Shown here in pieces: positions 63,838 through 64,000 of a stretch of 64,000 bases of DNA. Both the position numbers and the translations under genes were made by a program. Each line of letters begins with the position of its first letter. The stretch's first letter is position 1. A model generated the notes under the pieces. The model did no database searches. It had not been told where the DNA came from and was given only the letters and a program-made list of their open reading frames with translations. This DNA is from Gari tellinella (lineage: Eukaryota; Mollusca; Bivalvia; Cardiida; Psammobiidae): positions 18,836,154 to 18,900,153 of the forward strand of contig OV277874.1 in assembly GCA_922989275.2 (NCBI GenBank), read 5' to 3'.

Positions 63838-64000
63838 ACGAGGGGCATACCGAAAGTCTTGCAATCAGGTACGCATTAGGTAATTATGTACTGAGGGTAA
63901 ACCGAAAGTCTTGAATTTTAGTGCGTGTTATGTAACAATGACCATATAATGAGGAGCATACTGAAAGTGTTGAAACTGGGCACACATCTTGGTATTAGTG
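63838..64000 (+). repeat. Tandem repeat, about 55-60 bp unit, running off the window
   Basis: Three diverged units of GAGGGGCATACCGAAAGTCT, then TTG, with variable spacers. Confidence 0.75.

Noticed and set aside
1..64000. CRISPR-like array of repeated palindromes
   Set aside because: The hairpins are not regularly spaced, each sits within a transposon with its own target duplication, and the DNA carries spliced exons, so it is eukaryotic.

Overview
This window looks like non-coding-rich genomic DNA from a marine invertebrate, probably a mollusc and perhaps a bivalve. That identity is an inference from overall character: AT-rich DNA, a gene split by long introns with GT-AG junctions, and an extreme density of short non-autonomous DNA transposons (MITEs). 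No bacterial-style gene organisation is present, and most reading frames in the window fall inside repeats.

One protein-coding gene is supported. Eight exons on the + strand (1685-1860, 19386-19502, 24764-24850, 30330-30416, 30711-30912, 31362-31457, 31813-32079, 32905-32933) join with consistent phases to a stop at 32931-32933. They encode about 352 residues of the C-terminal part of an acidic, helix-rich protein with an NPMA/NPMI repeat and a 14-residue poly-Gln tract. The 5' end lies upstream of the window, or in exons I did not find. I do not recognise the family. Introns reach about 17.5 kb and are packed with MITEs, several within 35 bases of splice sites. From 33 kb to 64 kb I see no convincing gene.

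The repeats sort into families, named here only for cross-reference. Family A (TA target, CAGTGGAG ends, about 246 bp) has roughly 40 full or partial copies. TTAA-target families are B (TTAACCCTTTCAC ends, often with a TGACGTCA site), C (ends like TTAACTCATTTTCCC), K and D. TA-target families are E (CAGTGTTCCCTC), M (CAGTAAAACCTCTC) and L (CAGTCG). There are also palindromic families F, G, H and O, a long foldback element, two minisatellites, tandem segmental duplications, a 5'-truncated LINE (25659-26177), the 3' end of another non-LTR element, and two tRNA-like segments.

The outstanding pattern is modularity. Families A, B, C, K and E have different termini and two different target types, yet all carry the same kind of 65-66 bp hairpin: CAAACAG at the base, a variable 8-9 bp segment, then TGATCAGA and a GC-rich tip. 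Across copies the two arms vary together, so pairing is kept while sequence changes. A second hairpin type (TTAAAGCAGGCTGAAAGTAAA...) is likewise shared by TTAA family D and TA family M. Nested insertions and filled/empty paralogous sites within the window give exact element boundaries and target duplications for A, C, E and the foldback element.
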